Source: Chloroflexota bacterium (GTDB lineage: Bacteria > Chloroflexota > Anaerolineae > UBA4142). From it: a stretch of DNA of 64,000 nucleotides. Shown one piece after another: positions 35,130 to 43,690 of the stretch. Numbering within the stretch: the stretch's first letter is position 1; every line of letters starts with the position of its first letter. The notes beneath the pieces are model-generated. The model saw only the letters and a program-made list of their open reading frames with translations, was not told the origin of the DNA and did no database searches. The stretch is taken from NCBI GenBank assembly GCA_016219275.1, contig JACRBM010000101.1, forward strand, positions 30,780 to 94,779. Reading direction: 5' to 3'. Made by a program: the position numbers and the translations under genes.

Positions 35130-36153
35130 TGGACGCCTCCGGCGCGAACACGTCGGAGTACAATTCCGACGGATCCGGGAACGGGCTGGTTTCCGCGAAC
35201 TCGACGGCTTCGCTGGCGACGCGATCCACGTCGTTGCGTAGAAACGCAAAATCATCCTGGGTCGCAAGTTCGTGCTCGACGAGTTGAAGCTCGAACCGCA
35301 CAATCGGATCGCGCGCCTTCATTTTTTCGACTTCTTCTTTCGTGCGATAGCGTTGCGGGTCGCCCATCGAGTGACCGCGAAAACGGTACGTCTTTGCCTC
35401 GATGAACTGCGGTCCCTCGCCGCGACGCGCTTTGAGCGCGGCGACCATCATTGCATCGCGCATCGCGAGCACGTCGTTGCCGTCCACTTGCGCCGCCGGA
35501 ATGTTGTAGCCGAGCGCTTTCGTCACCATGTCCGGCACGGCGGACGCGCGATGCACGGCGGTACCCATGCCGTACTGATTGTTCTCGACGAGAATGATCA
35601 TCGGTACGTTCCACACCTTCGCCATGTTCAGCGATTCGTGGAACATGCCGATGTTCGTCGCGCCGTCGCCAAAAATCGCGACGGCGACGCGCGGCTGATT
35701 TTGGTACTGCGCGGCGAATGCCAAACCGACCGCGAGCGGGATGTGTCCGCCGACAATCGCATAGCCGCCCCAGAAATGTTTCTTGGGATCGGCAAAGTGC
35801 ATCGAGCCGCCCTTGCCTTTGCAGATGCCGGTCGCTTTGCCGTACAATTCCGCCATCGCGTTTTTCGGATCAATGCCGCGCGCGAGCGCGTAGCCGTGAT
35901 CGCGATAGTGCGTCACCACATCGTCGTCCGCGTTCAGCCCTGCCATCGCGCCGACGGCAATCGCTTCCTCGCCGATGTAGAGATGCAAGAATCCGCCGAT
36001 CTTGCCTTCGGTATATGCCTGCTCCGCGCGTTCTTCGAATCGGCGGATCAGCAACATTTGCCGCAAAAATTCCAAACCCTGCTCGCGTGTGACCGGCAGT
36101 TGCGCGTCACGCGGCGCGGTTTGCATCTTCGCAGCCGTTTTAGTTTGAACCAT
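35122..36153 (-). CDS. pdhA: Pyruvate dehydrogenase E1 component, alpha subunit
   Basis: A 343-residue E1 alpha subunit. Start MVQTKTAAKMQTAPRDAQLP at 36153 follows a GAGAGG site. The thiamine-diphosphate motif is GDGATNIGMFHESLN, ending in ILVENNQYGMGT. RGHSMGDPQRYR is the phosphorylation-loop equivalent and KGKGGSMHFAD the active-site loop. This form is most like PdhA of Gram-positive-type PDH. It is the first gene of the E1a-E1b-E2 operon. Confidence 0.94.
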   Translation of the reverse strand: MVQTKTAAKMQTAPRDAQLPVTREQGLEFLRQMLLIRRFEERAEQAYTEGKIGGFLHLYIGEEAIAVGAMAGLNADDDVVTHYRDHGYALARGIDPKNAMAELYGKATGICKGKGGSMHFADPKKHFWGGYAIVGGHIPLAVGLAFAAQYQNQPRVAVAIFGDGATNIGMFHESLNMAKVWNVPMIILVENNQYGMGTAVHRASAVPDMVTKALGYNIPAAQVDGNDVLAMRDAMMVAALKARRGEGPQFIEAKTYRFRGHSMGDPQRYRTKEEVEKMKARDPIVRFELQLVEHELATQDDFAFLRNDVDRVASEAVEFAETSPFPDPSELYSDVFAPEASNG

Positions 36154-36268
36154 CTTGTTCCTCTCCAAGTGTGTCTGGCAAAAAATGAACCACCGGGTAA
36201 ATCGCATATCCCCACGGCGGTCGCTGCTAAAAAACATAACACTTGTATCTTGAAATCGTTGCATGACG

Positions 36269-36296
36269 ATTGTATCCAAATCGAAATTGCGCGCAA
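36269..36296 (-). promoter_or_regulatory. Possible promoter of the pyruvate dehydrogenase operon
   Basis: Minus strand: TTGCGC (36296-36291), 16-bp spacer, TACAAT (36274-36269). Moderate match only. Confidence 0.35.
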
Positions 36297-36315
36297 GAGG
36301 GGTGGCGCGTGTTCG

Positions 36316-36343
36316 TTGACAGTGCGTTGCCTTGTGTTATAAT
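36316..36343 (+). promoter_or_regulatory. Promoter of the SCP2 gene
   Basis: TTGACA (36316-36321), 16-bp spacer, TATAAT (36338-36343), followed by AAGGAG 11 bases before the ATG at 36367. A consensus promoter, divergent from the pdh operon. Confidence 0.8.
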
Positions 36344-36366
36344 TTCGTAAAGGAGCAAACGCGACA

Positions 36367-36780
36367 ATGGAAAAACTCAAATTCGGTTCGGCGGAATGGT
36401 TGCAAGCACTGCACGATCAATTGAACGCGAGTGAAGCGTACGCGGACGCGGCAAAAAGCTGGGAAGGTGATTTTTATTTTGTCGTCGAGCCAGACGGCGC
36501 GCTTACGCAACCGCTTTATCTCTACATGGATTTGTGGCATGGCAAATCGCGCGCGGCGTCCATCGTCGCCGATCCCAATTCAATGACACCCGCTTTTGTC
36601 ATGTCGGGCAAGTACGCCAAATGGAAACAAGTCGTCACTGCAAAATTGGATCCGATTCAGGCGTTGATGACCGGGCAGTTGAAACTCAAAGGCAACATGG
36701 TGATGATTATGAAGAACGTCAAAGCCGCGCAAGAAATCATCAAAGCGTGCACGCGCATCGAAACAGAATTTGAACTGTAG
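36367..36780 (+). CDS. SCP2 sterol-binding domain protein
   Basis: A 137-residue single-domain protein of the SCP2 family, which binds lipids or other hydrophobic ligands. Typical features are the N-terminal helix KFGSAEWLQALHDQLNAS, the beta-rich middle (FYFVVEPDGAL) and the terminal KLKGNMVMIMKNVKAAQEII segment, corresponding to the conserved GKLKxxGD-like region. Cytoplasmic, no signal peptide. It may bind an acyl-CoA or isoprenoid ligand; its relation to the following alcohol dehydrogenase is unknown. Confidence 0.87.
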   Translation: MEKLKFGSAEWLQALHDQLNASEAYADAAKSWEGDFYFVVEPDGALTQPLYLYMDLWHGKSRAASIVADPNSMTPAFVMSGKYAKWKQVVTAKLDPIQALMTGQLKLKGNMVMIMKNVKAAQEIIKACTRIETEFEL

Positions 36781-36823
36781 TGCCTATCCAATGAAAGCGT
36801 TGCGCAACAAGCAAGAGATTTTG

Positions 36824-36872
36824 GGACGCGGATAAACGCGGATTTTCGCGGACAAGAAAAATATCCGCGTCC
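36824..36872. repeat. Inverted repeat between SCP2 and alcohol dehydrogenase genes
   Basis: GGACGCGGAT and ATCCGCGTCC arms with internal ACGCGGAT copies. Without a T tract it is more likely a dispersed repeat than a terminator. Confidence 0.6.
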
Positions 36873-36928
36873 TAAATTGCTTTGTTTGGTTGCGGCTTGT
36901 CCGAGTTAGAAATCGGAAATGAGGAACG

Positions 36929-38092
36929 ATGTGGTTCTTTAACAGTCCGCAAATCGTGTTTGGCGAAGGCGCGCTGTCGTACCTCGCGCAGATTCACGGC
37001 ACGCGCGCGTACATCATCACCGACGCGCAAATGGTCGCGTTCGGTTTCGTCGAATTGGTCCAGCAACAACTCGCCGAAGCGAACATCGCAACGCGCGTCT
37101 TCGCCGCGGTCGAACCCGAGCCGTGTCTCGAAACAGTTCAACGCGGCGCGCAACTCTTGCGCGAGTTTGCGCCGGACTGGATCGTGGGTCTCGGCGGCGG
37201 CTCGGCGATGGACGCGGCAAAAGCGATGTGGGCGTTGTACGAACGTCCCGATCTCCCGCCCGACGGCATCAGCCCGCTCGAATACCTGGGTCTGGGCAGC
37301 AAGGCGCGGCTCATCACGATTGCGACAACGAGCGGCACTGGCGCAGAAGTGACCTGGGGTATCGTCCTCTCTGACACACACGAGAAACGCAAACTGGGTC
37401 TCGGCTCGCGCGAATCGCTGGCGACGATTGCGATTGTGGATCCGCAGTTCGTGATGAAGATGCCGCCGCGTCTCACCGCCGACACCGGACTAGACGCGTT
37501 GACGCACGCGATTGAAGGATACTCCGCGACGTGGCACAGTGATTTTTCGGACGCGATGTGTTTGCAGGCGACGCGCTTGATTTTCGAATACTTGCCGCAA
37601 GCGTACTATGACGGCAACGCCGCCGCGGCGCGCGAGAAAATGCACAACGCCGCCGCGATGGCAGGGCTGGGATTCATCAATTCGATGTGCGCGCTCGCGC
37701 ACGCGTTGGGTCACGCGTTCGGCGGCGCGTTTCACGTTCCGCACGGACGCTGTGTCTCGCTCTTTTTGCCGTACACGATGGAATTCGCGGCGAACGCCGG
37801 ACACTATCGCTACGCCGACCTCGCGCGTTTCATCGGCATGGACGCGTGCGATGTGGAGGACGCGACGCACAAATTTATCGCGGCAGTGCGCGCGCTCGAA
37901 ACGCAACTCGATTCGAACACAAACGCCGCGTCGCTCGGCATTGCGCGCGCGGACTATGACGCTGCGCTCGAGTTGATGATGGACCACGCGGAGAACGACA
38001 CGCAGATCGTTGCCAGTCCGCGCCAACCCGAGCGCGCCGAGTTGCGAAAATTGTTCGAGTACGCGTACGTGGGCAAGCCGGTGGATTTTTGA
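36929..38092 (+). CDS. Iron-containing (group III) alcohol dehydrogenase
   Basis: A 387-residue Fe-ADH. The NAD(P)-binding region has GLGGGSAMDAAKAMW. The metal-binding segment is NSMCALAHALGHAFGGAFHV followed by PHG, with the expected Asp upstream (TADTGLDALTHAIEGY). Start ATG 36929 follows GAGGAA. It would interconvert an alcohol and aldehyde, and lies directly upstream of the DUF559 unit and AOR 3, so an alcohol-aldehyde-acid sequence with AOR 3 is plausible. Confidence 0.92.
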   Translation: MWFFNSPQIVFGEGALSYLAQIHGTRAYIITDAQMVAFGFVELVQQQLAEANIATRVFAAVEPEPCLETVQRGAQLLREFAPDWIVGLGGGSAMDAAKAMWALYERPDLPPDGISPLEYLGLGSKARLITIATTSGTGAEVTWGIVLSDTHEKRKLGLGSRESLATIAIVDPQFVMKMPPRLTADTGLDALTHAIEGYSATWHSDFSDAMCLQATRLIFEYLPQAYYDGNAAAAREKMHNAAAMAGLGFINSMCALAHALGHAFGGAFHVPHGRCVSLFLPYTMEFAANAGHYRYADLARFIGMDACDVEDATHKFIAAVRALETQLDSNTNAASLGIARADYDAALELMMDHAENDTQIVASPRQPERAELRKLFEYAYVGKPVDF

Positions 38093-38107
38093 TCGCCTCA
38101 CCCCCAA

Positions 38108-38157
38108 CCCCCTCTCCTCTAGCCACGCCCTTAAGGGCGTGGCTAGAGGAGAGGGGG
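38108..38157. repeat. Perfect 50-bp palindrome, left of DUF559 gene
   Basis: Arms start CCCCCTCTCCTCTAGCCACG and are centred on TTAA with no mismatch over 50 bp. It is preceded by CTCACCCCCAAC, which is inverted relative to the GGGGGTGAGG right of the DUF559 gene. The same core recurs at 38556-38605, 41302-41338 and the window end. Confidence 0.9.
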
Positions 38158-38173
38158 CTACAAAGAGCAAAGC

Positions 38174-38623
38174 ATGACAGGAGCAACGCGTATGACAAGG
38201 AAACTGCGCGGCAAGACTACTTCTCAAGCCGTTTACACTGCGCGCGAACAACGCCGCACTCCAACCCGCGCCGAAGAAATTTTGTGGAACGCGTTGCGCA
38301 GGCGCCGTTTGGGTGGATTGAAATTCCGCCGACAACACCCATTCGAACCGTACATCCTCGACATGTTTTGCGTCGAGCATCAACTCGAAATCGAAGCCGC
38401 TGGCGAAATTCATCGCGACCTTTCGCAAAAGGAACACGATGAAATTCGCGCGGCATATCTCGAAGCAAATGGCATTCGCGTCTTGCGTTTTTCGAATCAA
38501 ATGATTGAAAACAATCTTGCCCAAGTTCTCGAACACATTCGCCGAGCAACCCATTCCCCCTCTCCTCTAGCCACGTCCTTAAGGACGTGGCTAGAGGAGA
38601 GGGGGCTAGGGGGTGAGGTTTGA
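38174..38623 (+). CDS. DUF559 (VSR-like PD-(D/E)XK) endonuclease-domain protein
   Basis: A 149-residue protein of the DUF559 group, related in fold to very-short-patch-repair endonucleases. Visible signature: ARELRR-like TAREQRRTPTRAEEILWNAL, then LGGLKFRRQHPFEPYILDMF with the catalytic Asp, then LEIEAAGEIH with the acidic ligand, and the closing helix GIRVLRFSNQMIENNLAQVL. A start at ATG 38192 is also possible. The last residues (after about 126) are encoded by the right-hand palindrome, and its TGA overlaps the TTG start of AOR 3. The palindromes on both sides suggest the gene and repeats form one unit. Confidence 0.85.
   Translation: MTGATRMTRKLRGKTTSQAVYTAREQRRTPTRAEEILWNALRRRRLGGLKFRRQHPFEPYILDMFCVEHQLEIEAAGEIHRDLSQKEHDEIRAAYLEANGIRVLRFSNQMIENNLAQVLEHIRRATHSPSPLATSLRTWLEERGLGGEV
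38556..38605. repeat. Perfect 50-bp palindrome, right of DUF559 gene
   Basis: Same sequence as the left palindrome except that GCCC/GGGC at the core is GTCC/GGAC, a paired change that preserves perfect symmetry. It is followed by CTAGGGGGTGAGG. It encodes the C-terminus of the DUF559 protein, and the tail provides the only purine-rich tract before the AOR 3 start. Confidence 0.9.
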
Positions 38624-40461
38624 ATTCCTACGCCGGAAAAATTCTCGTCGTTGACCTGACCTCGGGCACATTCACGACCGAGCCGCTCAACGAAAAGTAC
38701 GTCGCGCAATACCTGGGCGGCGCGGGACTCGCGGCGCGTTATCTTTACGATTTGATTGACGCGCGCACCGACCCGCTCGGTCCGGACAATCCGCTGATTT
38801 TCATGACCGGTCCGCTCGACGCGACGCCCGCGCCGAGCGCGGGACGTTTCGTTGTCGTCGCGCGTTCGCCACAGACCGGACTGTACGGCGAAGCGAACGC
38901 CGGCAATTTTTTCGGTCCCGATCTCAAATGTGCCGGGTACGATGGCATCATCGTGCGCGGCACAGCGCCAACGCCGGTCTATTTGTTGATTCGCGAGGAT
39001 CGCGTCGAGTTACGCGACGCGACGCATCTGCGCGGCAAGACGACGTTCGACACGGGCGACGCGATTCGCGCGGAACTCGCCGACGCGAAACTCACCGTCG
39101 CCGCGATCGGTCCCGCCGGGGAACATCGCGTCAAGTACGCGATGATCCTCGCGACGAGCGCGCGTCCTGGGTCGAAAAAAGGAATTGCCGGACGCTGTGG
39201 CATGGGCGCAGTGATGGGCGCGAAAAATCTCAAAGCCATTGCCGTGCGCGCGGGTAACGCGAAAATCGAACTGCGCGACCCTGCCGTATTCCAAGCCGCG
39301 TGGCGTCCCGCGCTCGACATGTTGCCCGACGATATGTCCACACAAATGTTCAAGGCAACCGGCACCGGCGGCGCGATTGATTACATGGGTCTGCTCGGCG
39401 ACCTGCCGGTCAAGTACTGGACACAAGGCGCGTTCGATTTTTCCAAGATCAGTGGCACGACGCTTACCGAGACGATTCTTACCGGCACGGGAACCTGCCA
39501 TGCATGTCTCGTCGCGTGCGGACGCAAGGTCGAACACGCGGCAGGACACGCGTTGCCGCATCGCGAAGGACCCGAGCTCGAAACACTCGTCGCGTTCGGC
39601 TCATTGATGCTCGTGGACGATCTCGAAACGATCACCTACATCGGTTCACAGTGTGACGCGCTCGGACTCGATTCGATCAGCGCCGGTTCATCCATCGCGT
39701 TCGCGATGTTTCTGCGCGAGCAAGGCATTCTTGCCGATGATGTCCGGTGGGGCGACGCCGCGTGCGCGTTGCAACTAGTCGAGATGATCGCACGGCGCGA
39801 AGGCATCGGCGACGCGTTGGCGGAGGGTGTGCAATCGTTCGGCGCGCGGTACGGCGTTGAATCGCTCGCGGTGCAAATCAACGGGATGGAATTGGCGATG
39901 CACGATCCGCGCGCGTTGAGCGGCATGGCGCTCGTCTACGCCACCTCGCCGATTGGCGCGAGCCACAACCAATCGGAATATTATTTCGTCGAGACCGGGC
40001 GCGTGCTCGAAGACCTGGGTGTCTTGCCGATGGACCGGTTCGAGACGCGTGGCAAAGCCGCGTTGGTCGCGCGGCATCAGGATTGGCGCGCGGTGAGCGC
40101 CTCGCTCGTCCAGTGCATCTTCCCGAATCCGCCAGTGCAAAACATGGTCGCGATGATTGCCGCCGCGACCGGATTCGATGTGACGATGGAGCACGTCCTG
40201 GGTTGGGGTGAGCGGATGTGGAACTTGAAACGCGCGCTCAATCTCAAACTGGGTTATGACGCGCGCGCGAACGAGAAATTACCGGAATTGTTGACGCGCG
40301 TGCTCGCCGACGGCGGCACGGAAGGACACGTCGTCGAACTCGAACCGATGCTGCGCGAGTATTATACGTATCGCGAGTGGGACTGGGAGAGCGGCAAGCC
40401 GCGCCGCGAGAAATTGGAATCGCTCGGAATGACCGAAATTGCAAATGATTTGTGGAAATAG
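38620..40461 (+). CDS. Aldehyde ferredoxin oxidoreductase family protein (AOR 3)
   Basis: A 613-residue AOR-family enzyme with a TTG start (38620) giving MNSYAGKILVVDLTSGTFTT. The cluster ligands are CHACLVAC near residue 292 with the distal Cys in SLVQCIFPNP. Pterin-binding landmarks such as GPAGEHRVKYA and GRCGMGAVMGAKNLKAIAV are present. The start codon overlaps the DUF559 stop (TTGA) and its upstream GAGG lies in the repeat. With the Fe-ADH before the unit it may oxidise the aldehyde formed there. It is distinct from AOR 1 and AOR 2, so the window carries three paralogues. Confidence 0.92.
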   Translation: MNSYAGKILVVDLTSGTFTTEPLNEKYVAQYLGGAGLAARYLYDLIDARTDPLGPDNPLIFMTGPLDATPAPSAGRFVVVARSPQTGLYGEANAGNFFGPDLKCAGYDGIIVRGTAPTPVYLLIREDRVELRDATHLRGKTTFDTGDAIRAELADAKLTVAAIGPAGEHRVKYAMILATSARPGSKKGIAGRCGMGAVMGAKNLKAIAVRAGNAKIELRDPAVFQAAWRPALDMLPDDMSTQMFKATGTGGAIDYMGLLGDLPVKYWTQGAFDFSKISGTTLTETILTGTGTCHACLVACGRKVEHAAGHALPHREGPELETLVAFGSLMLVDDLETITYIGSQCDALGLDSISAGSSIAFAMFLREQGILADDVRWGDAACALQLVEMIARREGIGDALAEGVQSFGARYGVESLAVQINGMELAMHDPRALSGMALVYATSPIGASHNQSEYYFVETGRVLEDLGVLPMDRFETRGKAALVARHQDWRAVSASLVQCIFPNPPVQNMVAMIAAATGFDVTMEHVLGWGERMWNLKRALNLKLGYDARANEKLPELLTRVLADGGTEGHVVELEPMLREYYTYREWDWESGKPRREKLESLGMTEIANDLWK

Positions 40462-40490
40462 TACGTGATTTAGAATCCAAGGAGGATGAA

Positions 40491-41303
40491 ATGGCAACTG
40501 CTCAACCAACACCGACAAATGCCGAACTCGTGCGCGCGATGCAAGCCGTGGCATCGGTAGATAACGCGGATGTACGGCGGGATCTCTACACCGCGTTCTT
40601 GCAAAGCACGTTACTTGTGCCCGTCGCGCCGCAACCCGGCGCGCAGAAAAAAATCGGCTGGCGACCGGTCGAAGGCGAAACACCGGTCGAATTCATCGTA
40701 GCGCAGGACGACGAAGAAAAGTTCGCCTTGTTCGCGTTCACGGACGAAGAATCCATGACCACGTGGAAATCTCAAGGCAGCAGTTTCATCGCGGTCAGCG
40801 CGCCGAATCTGTTTCAGATGGCGCTCGATATGAACATTGAGAGTATGCTCATCAACGTCGCGGGACCGGTCGTCGGCGGCGAGTTGACGCGCTGGGAGAT
40901 TCAGGCGCTCGCGTCCGGGATAATGCCGACGGAGCAAGGCGACGAGGGCGCGGCGCAGATGACGATTCCACCCGGCACGCGCGTCGCGTTTGGTCCGCTT
41001 TCGCAACCGGCGTCGGAGCCGTTGCTCGCAACCTTAAAGAACGCGCTCGCGAGTCATTCCGAAATTCGCGCGGCGTATCTCTTTGAATTGCAGGTGGGCA
41101 ACGGCGATCCGCAACGCGTCGCCGGGATTGATTTCGAAGGCGAACCGGACGAGGCAGTGATCGAACGCGTGATGAACGCGCTCGGTGAAGCGATTACGCC
41201 GGTGTTGGGCGAAGACGAGTTTCTCGATTTCATGGTGTTGGGCGATGAAGACGCGCCGCCGGTCACACCCGATCCGGAAACGCTCATCTACGAACGCCAT
41301 TAA
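40491..41303 (+). CDS. SseB-like protein
   Basis: A 270-residue protein with the SseB N-terminal domain (LYTAFLQSTLLVPVA, DEEKFALFAFTDEESMTTWK) and an SseB_C-like second half (EIRAAYLFELQVGNGDPQRV, GIDFEG). The start MATAQPTPTNAEL at 40491 has GGAGG five bases upstream. SseB-type domains are often found with type III secretion or rhodanese genes but in environmental bacteria are mostly uncharacterised housekeeping proteins. Here it follows AOR 3 by 29 bases, perhaps cotranscribed. Confidence 0.82.
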   Translation: MATAQPTPTNAELVRAMQAVASVDNADVRRDLYTAFLQSTLLVPVAPQPGAQKKIGWRPVEGETPVEFIVAQDDEEKFALFAFTDEESMTTWKSQGSSFIAVSAPNLFQMALDMNIESMLINVAGPVVGGELTRWEIQALASGIMPTEQGDEGAAQMTIPPGTRVAFGPLSQPASEPLLATLKNALASHSEIRAAYLFELQVGNGDPQRVAGIDFEGEPDEAVIERVMNALGEAITPVLGEDEFLDFMVLGDEDAPPVTPDPETLIYERH

Positions 41304-41338
41304 ATTTTAGCCACGCCTTAAGGGCGTGGCTAAAATTT
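41302..41338. terminator. Palindromic bidirectional terminator between convergent genes
   Basis: AAATTTTAGCCACGCC-TTAAG-GGCGTGGCTAAAATTT, palindromic save for one missing base at the core. It shares the CCACGCC TTAA GGGCGTGG core of the DUF559 palindromes. Its ends overlap the TAA stop codons of both convergent genes and supply T tracts on both strands. Confidence 0.75.
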
Positions 41339-43022
41339 ACAATTTCACTTTCGCGCGCACCGTGCCCGCGCGTTCGTGCCGCGCGACCAGGTTGACCGTG
41401 CCGCCTTTCGGCGCGTGTACGACCCACTCGACCTTGAGCCGGTCGTCGGTTTGATCGTTGAAACTCCAACCGACCGGCGCGGCGGGTTTGTACGCGCGTC
41501 CTTCCAGTTGACCCAGTTCCTCGCGCAGTTTGCCGGTTTCGAGCGTCGCGCCTTTCGGCAATTCGATTTCGCACACGATGCCGCGCACCGTCTTGTTCTT
41601 CAACGCTTGCTTGGTCACGTTCGTCGGCAGCCAGCCCGTGTTGTTGACGACGAGCCGCACGCGATACGCGCCTTTGCCGAGCGGCGTCGCGCTCGTTTCC
41701 ATCAATTCGAGTTTCGGCGAAATGAGCAAATGCCAGATTGCCCAATCGGCAAACGGCGCGATTTCTTTTTCGAGAAATTCGACGGGCGGATTGCGGAACG
41801 CGTACAACTGATTCCAGCCACCCAGTTCGACCTTGCCAAGTTGCGGATGCTCGAACGGGTACCAATCAATGTAACCCTTGCTGCCGAGAACTTGATCGCT
41901 CCAACGCAACATCGTCACATCGTGCTCGAACGGATGCTCGCGATACCAATCCACAAACTTGTACTCTTTGATGCCGGCTTGACGTTGCGGACTCCAGATT
42001 TCGACGGTCCATCCATAAATGCCGAGATGATCGTAGAGCCAATCGTCGAACACGCCGGTGATGACTTCTTTCGGGTGATAGCGAAATTCGTGATAGACCG
42101 AAATGTTGGGATAACCGGAAAGGTCGGTCCCTTTCTGTCCGATTTTTTGGAACGTCCACAAATCTTCGGTTGGCATTGACTCGTCGTTCTTGGTGCCATA
42201 CGGTCGCAAGATGACGCCGCTGTACGTGTGGAATGCGATGCCGCCGGTGATGTTCGAATGGCTCGCGATGAATTGCACGACCGCGCGCACTTCCGGTTCC
42301 GAAGTAGGGTACGGACCCGCGCCAGTTTGTTCGCCTTCTTGTCGCCATTCGAATGGAAAATTGCGATTGAGGTCGAGCCGCTCTTTTTTCGGTTGCGGTT
42401 TGATGATGACGCCGTCGTAATCGTCGAGCCGACCTTCCGCCAACAAGCGATAGTACGTCCCGCCGCTTTCGGTTGGATCGCGGCGCACCATCAAGCGCGG
42501 TTCTTCCGCTGAAATTTTCCACGCGCCGTTCGGATCCGGCACGCGCATCATCAACATGCGCCCGTCGCCGTCCATGTCTTCTTGCACGAGTCCGCCGATC
42601 GGATCTTCGTCGTACGGGTACGGGCGCACGCTCGACCGCACGATTTTCGGTTTGTCCGCGAGCGCGAGTTCCGCACCGTCAGGATTGAAACGCGGGCAGA
42701 TGTAGAACGCGCGCGTGTCGAGCGCGCGGGTTGCGTCCGGTTTTTTGCCGTACTCGTTGACGAGTTTGTTGATGAGATACAAACACGCGGACGACGGCGA
42801 GATTTCGCTCGCGTGAATGTTGCCGTCCACCCACAGCGCCGGTTTCTCTTTCGCGTCGCCGGTCGCCGTGTTCGTCACCGTCGCGACCCAGATATCGCGC
42901 CCTTCGTAACTCTTGCCGATGCTGGCGATGCTGACGAGTTTGGGATGCTCTTTCGCGAACGCTTTCAGAATACGCGTCAGTTCATTGTAGCGATAGTACT
43001 TGTTGAAGCGAACGTCTGGCAT
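41337..43022 (-). CDS. M14 family zinc carboxypeptidase
   Basis: A 561-residue M14 metallocarboxypeptidase-like protein. Zinc ligands are in DGNIHASE (HxxE) and in GIAFHTYSG; the catalytic glutamate is in TVEIWSP. Substrate-binding RNFPFEWR corresponds to the NxR motif. The C-terminal about 150 residues form an extra beta domain (GAYRVRLVVNNTGWLPTNVT). No signal peptide is visible. The start MPDVRFNKYYRYNELTRILK at 43022 is supported by the usual N-terminal helix. Probably a cytoplasmic peptidase of broad role. Confidence 0.9.
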   Translation of the reverse strand: MPDVRFNKYYRYNELTRILKAFAKEHPKLVSIASIGKSYEGRDIWVATVTNTATGDAKEKPALWVDGNIHASEISPSSACLYLINKLVNEYGKKPDATRALDTRAFYICPRFNPDGAELALADKPKIVRSSVRPYPYDEDPIGGLVQEDMDGDGRMLMMRVPDPNGAWKISAEEPRLMVRRDPTESGGTYYRLLAEGRLDDYDGVIIKPQPKKERLDLNRNFPFEWRQEGEQTGAGPYPTSEPEVRAVVQFIASHSNITGGIAFHTYSGVILRPYGTKNDESMPTEDLWTFQKIGQKGTDLSGYPNISVYHEFRYHPKEVITGVFDDWLYDHLGIYGWTVEIWSPQRQAGIKEYKFVDWYREHPFEHDVTMLRWSDQVLGSKGYIDWYPFEHPQLGKVELGGWNQLYAFRNPPVEFLEKEIAPFADWAIWHLLISPKLELMETSATPLGKGAYRVRLVVNNTGWLPTNVTKQALKNKTVRGIVCEIELPKGATLETGKLREELGQLEGRAYKPAAPVGWSFNDQTDDRLKVEWVVHAPKGGTVNLVARHERAGTVRAKVKL

Positions 43023-43042
43023 CGTGTTCTCCTTGAACGCGG

Positions 43043-43102
43043 AAGGATGAAGGCAGAAGGATGAATACTGAAGAATTTATTCATCCTTCTGCCTTCATCC
43101 TT
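43043..43102. repeat. 24-bp perfect inverted repeat
   Basis: AAGGATGAAGGCAGAAGGAT... (43043-43066) and its exact complement (43079-43102) with a 12-bp loop. It spans the gap between the M14 and DinB genes and the last codons of the DinB gene. Confidence 0.8.
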
Positions 43103-43673
43103 CATCCTTGTTTTTTGCTTGCTTCACAATTTCCACGATTTGCTTCAGGTGATCCGTGTCGTGCTTCAAACCGTAAATAAACCGCGCGACCGCATTGCGC
43201 GGTTCTGCGCCTGGTCTGACCTGGTACGCGTTTTGCAAGTCAGGTTGATTGGGCCACGCGTCGAGCAACGCGAGGCGCATGCGCCGACTCTCTGCGAGAC
43301 GCTGCCGGCATTGCGCGATGGTCGTCACCGCGCGCCAGGGTACTTCGACGCGCGAACGTCCGCCGCGAAACGGTACGCCGCGCGCGAGCTCGCACGCGAT
43401 GGCGGCGGCTTCTTCCGATGTGGCGGTCGCGTGAACGATGACGTGCCCCAGAGTCCACGCAATCGTCAATTCGTCTTCGGTTTCGGCAAACTGATCGTGT
43501 GCGAGAGGATCGTTCGGGACAAAGGTGACATCGGCGTCGGCGCAATCGGCGATGAGCGCGAGTTGCGCGTCAATCATCTCGTTCGTGAATCGGCGTAGAT
43601 CATTCACCGAGAATTGCGCCGCGAACTGGGCGAACGTCATTTGTCCGGTGATGGCGGGTGTGAAATCGAGCAT
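43095..43673 (-). CDS. DinB-like four-helix protein
   Basis: A 192-residue DinB-superfamily protein (DinB_2 type). The probable metal-binding histidines are in WTLGHVIVHATAT near residue 78 and in YGLKHDTDHLKQI near residue 173. The superfamily includes thiol transferases such as BSH transferases and many metal-dependent proteins of unknown activity. It is upstream of the M14 peptidase gene on the same strand. The last residues are encoded by a repeat. Function unknown. Confidence 0.85.
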   Translation of the reverse strand: MLDFTPAITGQMTFAQFAAQFSVNDLRRFTNEMIDAQLALIADCADADVTFVPNDPLAHDQFAETEDELTIAWTLGHVIVHATATSEEAAAIACELARGVPFRGGRSRVEVPWRAVTTIAQCRQRLAESRRMRLALLDAWPNQPDLQNAYQVRPGAEPRNAVARFIYGLKHDTDHLKQIVEIVKQAKNKDEG

Positions 43674-43690
43674 CGTTGTTTCTGGAAATT

